Assembly: GCF_002797495.1 (NCBI RefSeq)
Contig: NZ_PGEZ01000005.1
Span: forward strand, 1 to 32,425
Length of the DNA stretch: 32,425 nucleotides
Reading direction: 5' to 3'
Source of the DNA: Mumia flava
Lineage (GTDB): Bacteria; Actinomycetota; Actinomycetes; Propionibacteriales; Nocardioidaceae
Both the position numbers and the translations under genes were made by a program. Below, piece after piece: positions 24,021 through 30,491 of the stretch (within the stretch, counting starts at the first letter, position 1; each line of letters begins with the position of its first letter). Below the pieces are notes generated by a model. That model did no database searches and was not told the DNA's origin. It saw only the letters and a list, made by a program, of their open reading frames with translations.

Positions 24021-24839
24021 GTGCTCACGATCAGCCAGCTCGCGTCGTACGCGGGGGTGACGGTGCGGGCCGTGCGGCACTACCACGCGAAGGGTCTGCT
24101 GCAGGAGCCCGACCGTGACCACTCCGGCTACCGACGCTACGACGCCGCCGCCGTGGTGGACCTGATCCGGATCCGCACTCTGGCAGGCGCGGGTGTGCCT
24201 TTGTCGCGCGTCAAGGAGCTGCTCGACGCGGACGACGAGGAGTTCGCCGCCGCGGTCGCCGACATCGACAGGCGTCTGCGCGCGGAGATCCGCGAGCGAC
24301 AGCGGCACCGGACGCAGATCGCCCAGCTCGCGGCGGGGGAGAGCCTCGCGCTCCCGCCCGAGGTGGTGGCGTACCTCGACCGGCTCCGCGCGCTGGGCAT
24401 CCCGGAGAAGATGGTCGTGGGCGAGCGGGACGCATGGATCCTCGTCGCGGCCCAGCTGCCCGACCAGATGGCGACGATGATGGCGCTCAAGTCGGCGCAG
24501 CTCGACGAGCCGATGGTGGTCGACCTCTACCGGGACCTCAGCGAGGCGATCGAGTGGAGTCCCGACGATCCGCGGCTGCCGGTCCTGGTCGACACGCTCG
24601 TCACCAGCATCAGCTCGAGCGACCAGTCGTGGGACGACCACGAAGAGGAGTTCGCGTTCTCCGACGAGCTGGTCGACCTGCTCGACACCGTGTTCCTGGA
24701 GTCGGTGCCGATCGCGCCGCGCGTGCTGGAACTCCTCGAGGAGCGGGGCTGGACAGGGTGGACGAAGCTCGAGCGGATCGCGCCGGACCCGGCGACGACG
24801 GAGCAGGTCACGCGGCCTTCGCGAGCCGCTTCTTCGTGA
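24021..24839 (+). CDS. MerR-family regulator (TipA-like effector region)
   Basis: A 272-residue regulator. The first ~70 residues are the MerR winged helix: LTISQLASYAGVTVRAVRHYHAKGLL, then DHSGYRRYDAAAVVDLIRIRTL. A dimerisation coiled coil follows (about 85-115), and the remaining ~150 residues are an acidic helical domain (DDEEFAAAV, SSSDQSWDDHEEEF) that may bind the drug. GGGGAGG (24009-24015) precedes GTG 24021. It is the third gene of the exporter operon, so it would be self-regulated through the long-spacer promoter at 22436. Its last 32 bases overlap the convergent small gene. Confidence 0.92.
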   Translation: MLTISQLASYAGVTVRAVRHYHAKGLLQEPDRDHSGYRRYDAAAVVDLIRIRTLAGAGVPLSRVKELLDADDEEFAAAVADIDRRLRAEIRERQRHRTQIAQLAAGESLALPPEVVAYLDRLRALGIPEKMVVGERDAWILVAAQLPDQMATMMALKSAQLDEPMVVDLYRDLSEAIEWSPDDPRLPVLVDTLVTSISSSDQSWDDHEEEFAFSDELVDLLDTVFLESVPIAPRVLELLEERGWTGWTKLERIAPDPATTEQVTRPSRAASS

Positions 24840-25011
24840 CCTTCTTGCCGTCGACGCGGACGAGGCGACGCTTCTTGACGGTGTAGCCGTCGGGGAGATT
24901 GCCGTCCTTCAGCATGCGGATCGGACACCGGCCGCAGCGGGACTTGGACACGCAGCACTCGATCTTGGGCAGCTTCTTCTTGCCCTTCGTGCTCTGCTTC
25001 TTCTTCCCCAC
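24808..25011 (-). CDS. 67-residue Cys/Lys-rich conserved small protein
   Basis: A small, very basic protein beginning GKKKQSTKGKKKLPK, then IECCVSKSRCGRCPIRML and a hydrophilic tail GYTVKKRRLVRVDGKKVTKKR. The four cysteines form C-C-x5-C-x2-C, compatible with a metal site or a small Fe-S centre. I recognise the pattern as a small conserved actinobacterial protein without assigned function. GTG 25011 is supported by TAGCAT (25019-25024) seven bases upstream. An IdeR/DtxR-like box lies just upstream, which suggests expression when iron is scarce. The 3' end overlaps the convergent MerR gene by 32 bases. Confidence 0.8.
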   Translation of the reverse strand: MGKKKQSTKGKKKLPKIECCVSKSRCGRCPIRMLKDGNLPDGYTVKKRRLVRVDGKKVTKKRLAKAA

Positions 25012-25018
25012 GCGGGGG

Positions 25019-25049
25019 ATGCTACGCGACCTAGGTAAGCCTAACCAAC
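25019..25049 (-). promoter_or_regulatory. promoter with IdeR/DtxR-like iron box
   Basis: CTAGGTAAGCCTAACCAAC (25031-25049) matches the 19-bp IdeR/DtxR consensus TTAGGTTAGSCTAACCTAA at 15 positions, including the central GSCTAACC. It covers the spacer and -35 region upstream of the reverse-strand -10 TAGCAT (25019-25024), a position for iron-dependent repression. Confidence 0.65.
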
Positions 25050-25132
25050 CCGCCCGTCCGCGATGCGGGCGATCCGGGGAAGAAGCGGAGGAGTGATTCC
25101 TCCCCGGACTGCCCGGATCGCGGACGGGCGGG
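25049..25132. terminator. 84-nt long hairpin, probable terminator
   Basis: CCCGCCCGTCCGCGAT (25049-25064) pairs perfectly with 25117-25132. Inside it, CGGGC (25066-25070) pairs with 25111-25115 and TCCGGGG (25073-25079) with 25102-25108, with single mismatches between. GGAGGA/TCCTCC offers an alternative top stem. It lies downstream of the membrane-protein gene and beside the iron box. Such a long stem could also be a mobile palindromic element. Confidence 0.7.
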
Positions 25133-25185
25133 CGGGGCGCAGGGCACGGATCAGCGGCGGACGAGCACCTCGCGGTACGGGCCGG

Positions 25186-25878
25186 TCAGGCAGCTGCGGA
25201 CCGGCGGCGGAGGAGCCACACCACGAGCGCGGCGACCGCGCCGACGGCCAGCCCGCCGACCCCGACGAGGAACGCACCGCCGATCAGCACGATCAGCCAG
25301 AGCAGGGCCGGCTTCGACCCGGTCGCCCACTCCGCCTCCGCGAGCAGTGGCGTTCGCGACGAGCACGCGATCTGCATCTTGTCTCCGGCGAAGTGGCGCG
25401 CATCCGCCTGTGGCAGCACCGCCACCAGGTGCCAGTCGTCGAACTCCGCGCGGTCGTAGCGGAGGGCGGGAACCTCGGTCGCCAGCGTCGCGTCCCCGCT
25501 CGGGGCGACCATGCAGGTGACGCCGAGCTCGGCGCCGGTCGGGCCGCCGTCGCTCGGGTCGCTCCCGTCGCCGGGCATCCCGGACGGCATGCCGTCGATC
25601 CGGTCGGTCATGCGCTCGAGCCCGTCCGCGCGAACCCACACGGCGAGGTCGCCGCGCGGCATCGTGAACGTCCCGGCCGGTCCGACCGGCTCCGGCCTCG
25701 CGGAGACCGCGATCACGAGGGTGCCGACCCCCAGGGCGAGGGCGCCGATCACGCCGAGGGTGGCGATCACCGCCCCGACCGCGTACCAGCCGGCCGCGGG
25801 CCGCCGGCGTGGCGGGCCGGTCGCGGACCCTCGCGGCTGCGCGGGCGGCTCCGCGGGCGGCTGCGCCGGCGGTGGCAT
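25186..25878 (-). CDS. membrane protein with two helices, function unknown
   Basis: A 230-residue protein: a Pro-rich cytoplasmic start (MPPPAQPPAEPP), a first transmembrane helix (AVGAVIATLGVIGALALGVG), an outside domain of ~120 residues with cysteines in VTCMVAPSG and IACSS, and a second helix near the C-terminus (PALLWLIVLIGGAFLVGVGG) ending in Arg residues. GGAGGCG lies seven bases before ATG 25878 and TAGAGT (25892-25897) is a likely -10. This layout is frequent in actinobacteria, but I cannot name a function. Confidence 0.8.
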   Translation of the reverse strand: MPPPAQPPAEPPAQPRGSATGPPRRRPAAGWYAVGAVIATLGVIGALALGVGTLVIAVSARPEPVGPAGTFTMPRGDLAVWVRADGLERMTDRIDGMPSGMPGDGSDPSDGGPTGAELGVTCMVAPSGDATLATEVPALRYDRAEFDDWHLVAVLPQADARHFAGDKMQIACSSRTPLLAEAEWATGSKPALLWLIVLIGGAFLVGVGGLAVGAVAALVVWLLRRRSAAA

Positions 25879-25962
25879 GGACACGCCTCCGACTCTAGTC
25901 CCGGCGGGCGTCGGCGCGGGCGCTCGAGCACGCGGCTCCGCGTGCACGGGCAGAAGTCGGCG

Positions 25963-25998
25963 TTGACGTACCGACTAGTCGAAGACTAGTCTCGTCGT
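25963..25998 (+). promoter_or_regulatory. toxin-antitoxin promoter and operator
   Basis: TTGACG (25963-25968), 18-bp spacer, TAGTCT (25987-25992), then six bases to ATG 25999 (leaderless). The 8-bp palindrome GACTAGTC occurs twice (25973-25980, 25984-25991), separated by GAA, over the spacer and -10, as expected for autorepression by the antitoxin. Confidence 0.8.
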
Positions 25999-26247
25999 AT
26001 GACGGCACAGGAGATCGAAGTGGGTGCGTACGAGGCCAAGACCCGGCTCTCCTACCTCCTCGAGGAGGTCGAGGCGGGTTCGATCGTGACGATCACCAAG
26101 CACGGCCGACCCGTCGCGCGGCTGATCGGAGTGGACACGTCGACCACACCGATCGACGTCGTGCTCGACGAGCTCCACCGGCAGCGGGTCCCGCGCCGCC
26201 CCGGGGACCCGTCGGTCCGCGCCATGATCGCCGAGGGGCGCCGTTGA
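25999..26247 (+). CDS. Phd/YefM-family antitoxin
   Basis: An 82-residue antitoxin. VGAYEAKTRLSYLLEEVEAG and VTITKHGRPVARLIG are the standard Phd/YefM N-terminal DNA-binding and dimerisation region. The C-terminal part (VLDELHRQRVPRRPGDPSVRAMIAEGRR) would wrap around and block the toxin. Its stop overlaps the toxin start (TTGA). Paired palindromes in the promoter indicate autoregulation. Confidence 0.92.
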   Translation: MTAQEIEVGAYEAKTRLSYLLEEVEAGSIVTITKHGRPVARLIGVDTSTTPIDVVLDELHRQRVPRRPGDPSVRAMIAEGRR

Positions 26248-26633
26248 CCGAGTTCGTGCTCGACGCGTCCGCGGCGTTGTCGCTGATCTTCGAGGACGAG
26301 GACCCCGGCGGTGTGCGTGACGCGTTCCAGGGTGGCGCGCGCGCCGTCGTGCCCTCGATCTTCTTGTTCGAGGTGGCGAACGCCGCGGTCTCCGCGGTGC
26401 GACGCGGGCGGATCGACCCGACGGATCTTGCTTCGGTCCTGGGTGGGCTCGGGCGCCTGCCGATCTCGGTGGTGGCCGAGCATCCGAGCCCCGTCGGGCT
26501 CGCAGCGATCGCCGTCGAGCACAACCTCTCGGCGTACGACGCTGCCTACCTGCACCTTGCCCGGGAGCGGCAGGTCCCTCTGGTGACGTACGACGGGCAG
26601 CTCGCGGCGGCCGCCGCGTCCGTCCTCCGCTGA
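26244..26633 (+). CDS. PIN-domain ribonuclease toxin (VapC-like)
   Basis: A 129-residue PIN-domain protein that should cleave RNA using magnesium. The acidic active-site residues are present: Asp7 (FVLDAS), Glu42 (LFEVANA), Asp98 (AYDAAYL) and Asp116 (TYDGQL). The TTG start at 26244 overlaps the antitoxin stop and follows GAGGGGC. The weak start codon may keep toxin below antitoxin. It is followed by a bidirectional terminator. Confidence 0.92.
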   Translation: MTEFVLDASAALSLIFEDEDPGGVRDAFQGGARAVVPSIFLFEVANAAVSAVRRGRIDPTDLASVLGGLGRLPISVVAEHPSPVGLAAIAVEHNLSAYDAAYLHLARERQVPLVTYDGQLAAAAASVLR

Positions 26634-26667
26634 CACCGGCAGGTGATCGTCAGAGCGCCGTACGCGC

Positions 26668-26702
26668 CGACGCCCCGCCCGGCGGTACCGGACGGGGCGT
26701 CG
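26668..26702. terminator. bidirectional hairpin terminator
   Basis: CGACGCCCCG (26668-26677) pairs perfectly over 10 bp with CGGGGCGTCG (26693-26702), with a 15-nt loop. It sits between the convergent toxin and acyl-CoA dehydrogenase genes and can serve both. Confidence 0.75.
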
Positions 26703-26759
26703 TCATGCGTGCGGGCTACGCGCTCACGCGTGTGCCGTGCTCGCTCTGGCGGTGCTCGC

Positions 26760-28619
26760 TCAGAAAGCGGCCTCGTCGAGCTCCATCACGTCGAGGTCGG
26801 TAACCTCGGCGATCGCCTTCTCGGCGGCGAGCTTCGGGAGGACCTGACGGGCGAACCACTGGGCCGCCGCGACCTTGCCCTCGTAGAAGTGCCGGTCCGA
26901 CTCGGACACGCCGCCTGCGTCGAGCGCCTTGAGCGCGACCTCGGCGCCGCGCAGCAGCAGCCACGAGCACACGACGTCGCCGAGCGCCATCAGCAGGCGG
27001 GTCGTGTTGAGCCCGACCTTGTAGACGTTCTTCGGGTCGCCACCGTCGGCCGGGTTCGCCGACATCATCTGGCCGAAGACGACACCGAGCAGGCCCTGCG
27101 CGTCCTCGAGGCCCTTCGCGAGCAGCTCGCGCTCCTGCTTGAGCCGTCCGTTGCCGGCCTCGGAGCCGATGAACGCCTGGATCTCCTGAGCGACGTGCGC
27201 GATCGCCTGGCCCTGGTCCTTCACGATCTTGCGGAAGAACAGGTCCTGGCCCTGAATGGCGGTCGTGCCCTCGTACAGGGTGTCGATCTTCGCGTCGCGG
27301 ACGTACTGCTCGATCGGGTACTCCTGCAGGAAGCCCGACCCGCCGAACGTCTGCAGCGACTCGGTGCCGAGGAGCACCCACGAACGCTCCGAGCCGTACC
27401 CCTTGACGATCGGGAGCAGCAGGTCGTTGACCCGCTCGGCCAGCTCGTCGCGCTCACCCTTCGCCTCGGCCAGCATCACCTGGTCCTGCCAGGTCGCGGT
27501 GTAGATCACCAGTGAGCGCAGCGCCTCGGAGAACGACTTCTGGGTCATCAGCGAGCGACGCACGTCGGGGTGATGGGTGATCGTGACGCGCGGGGCGTCC
27601 TTCGCCGGGTCGAGCATGTCGGCGCCCTGGACGCGCTCCTTCGCGAAGTCGAGCGCGTTGAGGTAGCCGGTCGACAGGGTCGCGATGGCCTTGGTGCCGA
27701 CCATCATCCGGGCGTTCTCGATCACCTGGAACATCTGCGCGATCCCGTCGTGCACCTCGCCCAGCAGCCAGCCCTTGGCCGGCGCGCCGTCGCCGAAGGT
27801 GACCTCGCAGGTGTTGGAGACCTTGATCCCCATCTTGTGCTCGACGTTGGTGACGTACGCGCCGTTGCGGGTGCCGTCCAGCTCGCCGGTCTCGAGGTCG
27901 AAGCCGTACTTCGGGACGATGAAGAGGCTCAGCCCCTTCGTCCCCGGGCCGCCGGCGCCCTCGATGCCGACCGGCCGCGCGAGCACGAGGTGGATGATGT
28001 TCTCGGACAGATCGCTCTCCGCCGAGGTGATGAAGCGCTTGACACCCTCGATGTGCCAGGTGCCGTCCTCCTGGAGGTACGCCTTGGTGCGGCCGGCGCC
28101 GACGTCCGAACCGGCGTCGGGCTCGGTCAGCACCATGGTCGAGACCCACTCGCGCTCGACCATGTGCTGCGCGATCGTGCGGTCCCGCTCGGTGCCGTTG
28201 CGGTGGACCACACCGGCGAACATCGGACCGGCGCCGTACATCCAGATCGCCGGGTTGGCGCCGAGGACCATCTCGCCGAGCGCCCAGTTGATGCTGGACG
28301 GGGCCAGGGTCCCGCCGAGCTCGGCCATCGTGCCGAGCCGCCAGTAGCCGCTGTCCATCCAGGTCCGGTAGCTCTTCTTGAACGCGGCCGGCACCGGTGC
28401 GGTGCTCGTCTCCGGGTCGAAGACCGGCGGGTTGCGGTCGGCGTCGGCGAACGACTCCGCGAGGTCCTCGCGCGCCATCCGGTCGATCTCGCTCAGGATG
28501 CTCTTCGCGGTCTCGACGTCGACGTCCTCGAACGGTCCCTGGCCGAGGACCTCGTCACGGCCGAACACCTCGAAGAGGTTGAACTCGATGTCGCGGAGAT
28601 TGCTCTTGTAGTGGCCCAC
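26760..28619 (-). CDS. FadE5-like acyl-CoA dehydrogenase
   Basis: Catalyses the first, FAD-dependent step of fatty-acid beta-oxidation (acyl-CoA to trans-2-enoyl-CoA). At 619 residues it belongs to the long ACAD group, with an N-terminal extension ([19 protein letters not shown]) and an extra C-terminal helical domain. The sequence closely follows mycobacterial FadE5: [86 protein letters not shown] and [35 protein letters not shown], each shortened here. The catalytic base is Glu450 in [15 protein letters not shown] precedes GTG 28619. Two palindromic sites lie upstream. Confidence 0.94.
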   Translation of the reverse strand: MGHYKSNLRDIEFNLFEVFGRDEVLGQGPFEDVDVETAKSILSEIDRMAREDLAESFADADRNPPVFDPETSTAPVPAAFKKSYRTWMDSGYWRLGTMAELGGTLAPSSINWALGEMVLGANPAIWMYGAGPMFAGVVHRNGTERDRTIAQHMVEREWVSTMVLTEPDAGSDVGAGRTKAYLQEDGTWHIEGVKRFITSAESDLSENIIHLVLARPVGIEGAGGPGTKGLSLFIVPKYGFDLETGELDGTRNGAYVTNVEHKMGIKVSNTCEVTFGDGAPAKGWLLGEVHDGIAQMFQVIENARMMVGTKAIATLSTGYLNALDFAKERVQGADMLDPAKDAPRVTITHHPDVRRSLMTQKSFSEALRSLVIYTATWQDQVMLAEAKGERDELAERVNDLLLPIVKGYGSERSWVLLGTESLQTFGGSGFLQEYPIEQYVRDAKIDTLYEGTTAIQGQDLFFRKIVKDQGQAIAHVAQEIQAFIGSEAGNGRLKQERELLAKGLEDAQGLLGVVFGQMMSANPADGGDPKNVYKVGLNTTRLLMALGDVVCSWLLLRGAEVALKALDAGGVSESDRHFYEGKVAAAQWFARQVLPKLAAEKAIAEVTDLDVMELDEAAF

Positions 28620-28668
28620 GGCGACCCGTCCTTGGTGTGGTGCCGGTCCGTACGTGAACCGGCAGTTC

Positions 28669-28704
28669 TACTGGTCAGTAACTCCAGTGTCCTACTCGTC
28701 GGTA
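28669..28704. promoter_or_regulatory. paired palindromic operators upstream of the acyl-CoA dehydrogenase
   Basis: TACTGGTCAGTA (28669-28680) and TACTCGTCGGTA (28693-28704) lie 24 bp apart. Read on the reverse strand with two flanking bases they are GTTACTGACCAGTA and GTTACCGACGAGTA, identical at 12 of 14 positions. This fits binding of a TetR-like fatty-acid regulator on one face of the helix; the regulator is not encoded nearby. Confidence 0.6.
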
Positions 28705-28740
28705 ACCCACGCAAGCCCGGGTCGCGGATTGGTCGAGAAG

Positions 28741-28790
28741 TCGAGTGAACCGGGTTGCTCACTCGACCAGGTCGACCTGTCTGGGATCAT
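28741..28790 (+). promoter_or_regulatory. Rrf2 gene control region with two dyads
   Basis: TCGAGTGA-N10-TCACTCGA (28741-28766, 8-bp arms) is followed by the perfect 12-bp palindrome CAGGTCGACCTG (28768-28779). A possible -10, GATCAT (28785-28790), ends six bases before ATG 28797. The 12-bp palindrome directly upstream of the -10 is the best candidate for the Rrf2 operator. Confidence 0.5.
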
Positions 28791-28796
28791 GGGGCC

Positions 28797-29255
28797 ATGC
28801 GGGTGTCGACGAAGGCGGACTACGCGCTGCGCGGTCTGATCGAGATCGCCGGTCGCGCCGAGGACGGGCCGGTCTCGGCGGAGGAGATCGGGAGGCAGCA
28901 GGACATCCCGCACGGCTTCCTCCAGGCGATCCTCGCCGACCTGCGCCGCGCCGGTGTCGTCGTGAGCCAGCGCGGTCAGTCCGGGGGCTGGCGGCTCGCT
29001 CGTGACGCCGAGTCCATCACCGTCGCCGACGTGGTCCGCGCCGTGGACGGGCCGCTGGTCAGCGTGTACGGCCTCCGGCCGGAGGCGGTGACCTACAGCG
29101 GGTCGGCCGAGGTGCTCCAGCACGTCTGGATCGCTGCCCGTGCCAGCCTGCGCGAGGTCTTCGAGTCGGTCACGATCGCGCACCTCGTCGCGGGTGCGCT
29201 CCCGGACGCGGTGGAGGAGCTGACCACCGACGAGGACGCCTGGCAGCCACACTGA
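28797..29255 (+). CDS. Rrf2-family regulator without cysteines
   Basis: A 152-residue winged-helix regulator: MRVSTKADYALRGLIEIA, the recognition region PHGFLQAILADLRRAGVVVSQRGQSGGWRLARD and the ITVADVVRAVDGP helix are all typical of Rrf2. There is no cysteine anywhere, so it cannot hold an Fe-S cluster through the three-Cys loop of IscR/NsrR; that loop region reads SVYGLRPEAVTYSGSAEVLQ. It may sense a small molecule, as CymR-type members do. ATG 28797 gives the standard family start. It is divergent from the acyl-CoA dehydrogenase gene. Confidence 0.9.
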   Translation: MRVSTKADYALRGLIEIAGRAEDGPVSAEEIGRQQDIPHGFLQAILADLRRAGVVVSQRGQSGGWRLARDAESITVADVVRAVDGPLVSVYGLRPEAVTYSGSAEVLQHVWIAARASLREVFESVTIAHLVAGALPDAVEELTTDEDAWQPH

Positions 29256-29286
29256 CGACGGCGCGGCGGCGCGTCAGATGCCGGGG

Positions 29287-29374
29287 GCGCGGTCCCGTCG
29301 CGCGGTCCCGTCGCGCGGAGGCGTCGCGCGGAGGCGTCGCGCGGAGGCGTCGCGCGGAGGCGTCGCGCGACGTC
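29287..29374. repeat. 13-bp tandem repeats
   Basis: GTCGCGCGGAGGC repeats four times (29310-29361), preceded by a GTCCC variant (29297-29309) and followed by GTCGCGCGACGTC (29362-29374). The array fills the gap between convergent genes up to the stop of the small membrane protein. No separate terminator hairpin was seen, although GTCGCGCGAC at 29362 is itself a palindrome. Confidence 0.85.
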
Positions 29375-29597
29375 AGGACTCCTCGGGCACCGAGGGCGGC
29401 AGCGAGACCGTGACCAGCCGTGGGTCGTTGCCGTCACGGCCGAGGATCCGGCGGGACACGAGCACCGACGACGTCACCACGCCCAGCACGAGCAGGCCGA
29501 GCTCCAGAGGTCCGAGTCGGGAGCCGAGCAGCAGGAGGACCCCGACCCAGGCGACGAGCAGAACGACGTTGGCCGCGAGCAGGCGGATCACGGTCAC
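29373..29597 (-). CDS. small two-helix membrane protein
   Basis: A 74-residue protein with two hydrophobic helices (VIRLLAANVVLLVAWVGVLL and GPLELGLLVLGVVTSSVLV) joined by a short loop, then a basic segment RRILGRDG and a Pro-rich end. GAGGAG lies eight bases before GTG 29597. TAACCT on the reverse strand (29663-29668) is a possible -10 that overlaps the -10 of the divergent gene. Function unknown. Confidence 0.8.
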   Translation of the reverse strand: MTVIRLLAANVVLLVAWVGVLLLLGSRLGPLELGLLVLGVVTSSVLVSRRILGRDGNDPRLVTVSLPPSVPEES

Positions 29598-29661
29598 GGG
29601 TGGGACTCCTCGGGGGGAACTCGCACGGAGAGGCGTACGACGGGGTGGGCCGGGCCACCGC

Positions 29662-29667
29662 TAGGTT
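29662..29667 (+). promoter_or_regulatory. leaderless -10 of the SCO6745-family gene, overlapping a divergent -10
   Basis: TAGGTT (29662-29667) ends six bases before ATG 29674. The reverse strand of 29663-29668 reads TAACCT, so the same bases may serve the divergent small membrane-protein gene. Confidence 0.55.
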
Positions 29668-29673
29668 ACCGGC

Positions 29674-30414
29674 ATGACGACGCGTGACCCCTGGCGCGAT
29701 GCCCTGGACAAGCTCGGCAGCGCCTTCATGACCTCTTCGCTCATCCGATCGACGTCGAAGGAGGCCGGGATGCCGTCGGCGGCGCTGTACTTCCGCGGTC
29801 GGGTCGGCGTGCTCGGGGACGTCTCGGTGGACACGGCCGAGGACGTCCTGGGCATCTTCCCCCGCCGCGTCGTCGAGTCGATCTGGTCGCGGACCCCGGA
29901 CGTCGTCTGCGCCGACGCGGTGGAGTCGTACGTCGACGTGAGCCATCGCTGGGCTCGCGAGAACGTCGTCGACGACGAGGCGGCGGCGCGGGCGGCCGAC
30001 CTGCTGGAGCGGGTCGTGGACGAGACCACGCTGGGTCCGGCGCCGCTCGCGATGGCATTCGCGCGGCTGCCGCGACCCGACGACGTCCCCGCCCGGGTCG
30101 TCCACAGCGCCAACGTCGTGCGCGAGATCCGCGGCGGTCTGTACTTCGGAGCCCTTGCGCTCGTCGGGCTTCCGGTGTTCCGGGCGATGCTCGTCGACCC
30201 GCGTGCGGGCGCGGAGGGGATGGGCAGTCTCGGGTGGAAGCCGGAGGAGATCGAGGCTGCGCAGAAGGTCGCGCGGCCTGGTGACGACGTGCGGTGGCGC
30301 AACGCCGAGGACGCGCTCACGGGTGCGTTCGTCGGCCTGCTCGGCGACGCGATCGGTGAGGAGGCGACCGGCGACCTGGCCGAAGCGCTGCTCGCCGTCC
30401 GCCGGGTCGACTGA
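29674..30414 (+). CDS. SCO6745-family protein
   Basis: A 246-residue protein of the SCO6745 family, known from many actinobacteria but without a firmly established reaction. Typical parts are the FYFRGRVGVLGDV-like segment (here ALYFRGRVGVLGDVSVDTAEDVLGIFP), the middle ALVVHSANVVREIRGG-like block and the C-terminal GWKPEEIEAAQ...DDVRWRNAEDALT stretch. The protein is mostly helical and has one Cys (VVCADAV). The start is fixed by a -10 hexamer six bases upstream. A 9-bp hairpin follows the stop. Confidence 0.85.
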   Translation: MTTRDPWRDALDKLGSAFMTSSLIRSTSKEAGMPSAALYFRGRVGVLGDVSVDTAEDVLGIFPRRVVESIWSRTPDVVCADAVESYVDVSHRWARENVVDDEAAARAADLLERVVDETTLGPAPLAMAFARLPRPDDVPARVVHSANVVREIRGGLYFGALALVGLPVFRAMLVDPRAGAEGMGSLGWKPEEIEAAQKVARPGDDVRWRNAEDALTGAFVGLLGDAIGEEATGDLAEALLAVRRVD

Positions 30415-30417
30415 CGT

Positions 30418-30456
30418 GACCGTGGGCCGCGCCCGGCTCGGGAGCGACCCACGGTC
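30418..30456. terminator. hairpin terminator between convergent genes
   Basis: GACCGTGGG (30418-30426) pairs perfectly with CCCACGGTC (30448-30456). It follows the SCO6745-family stop by a few bases and can also stop transcription from the convergent peptidase gene. Confidence 0.75.
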
Positions 30457-30460
30457 CTCG

Positions 30461-30484
30461 TCGTGACGTCGTGACGTCGTGACG
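30461..30484. repeat. three 8-bp repeats
   Basis: TCGTGACG occurs three times in tandem, between the terminator hairpin and the peptidase stop codon. Confidence 0.7.
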
Positions 30485-30491
30485 TCGCGCG

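Noticed and set aside
25151-25639. A 162-codon reverse frame overlapping the two-helix membrane protein
   Set aside because: The other frame has a Shine-Dalgarno sequence, two transmembrane helices and normal composition; this one is Arg-rich.
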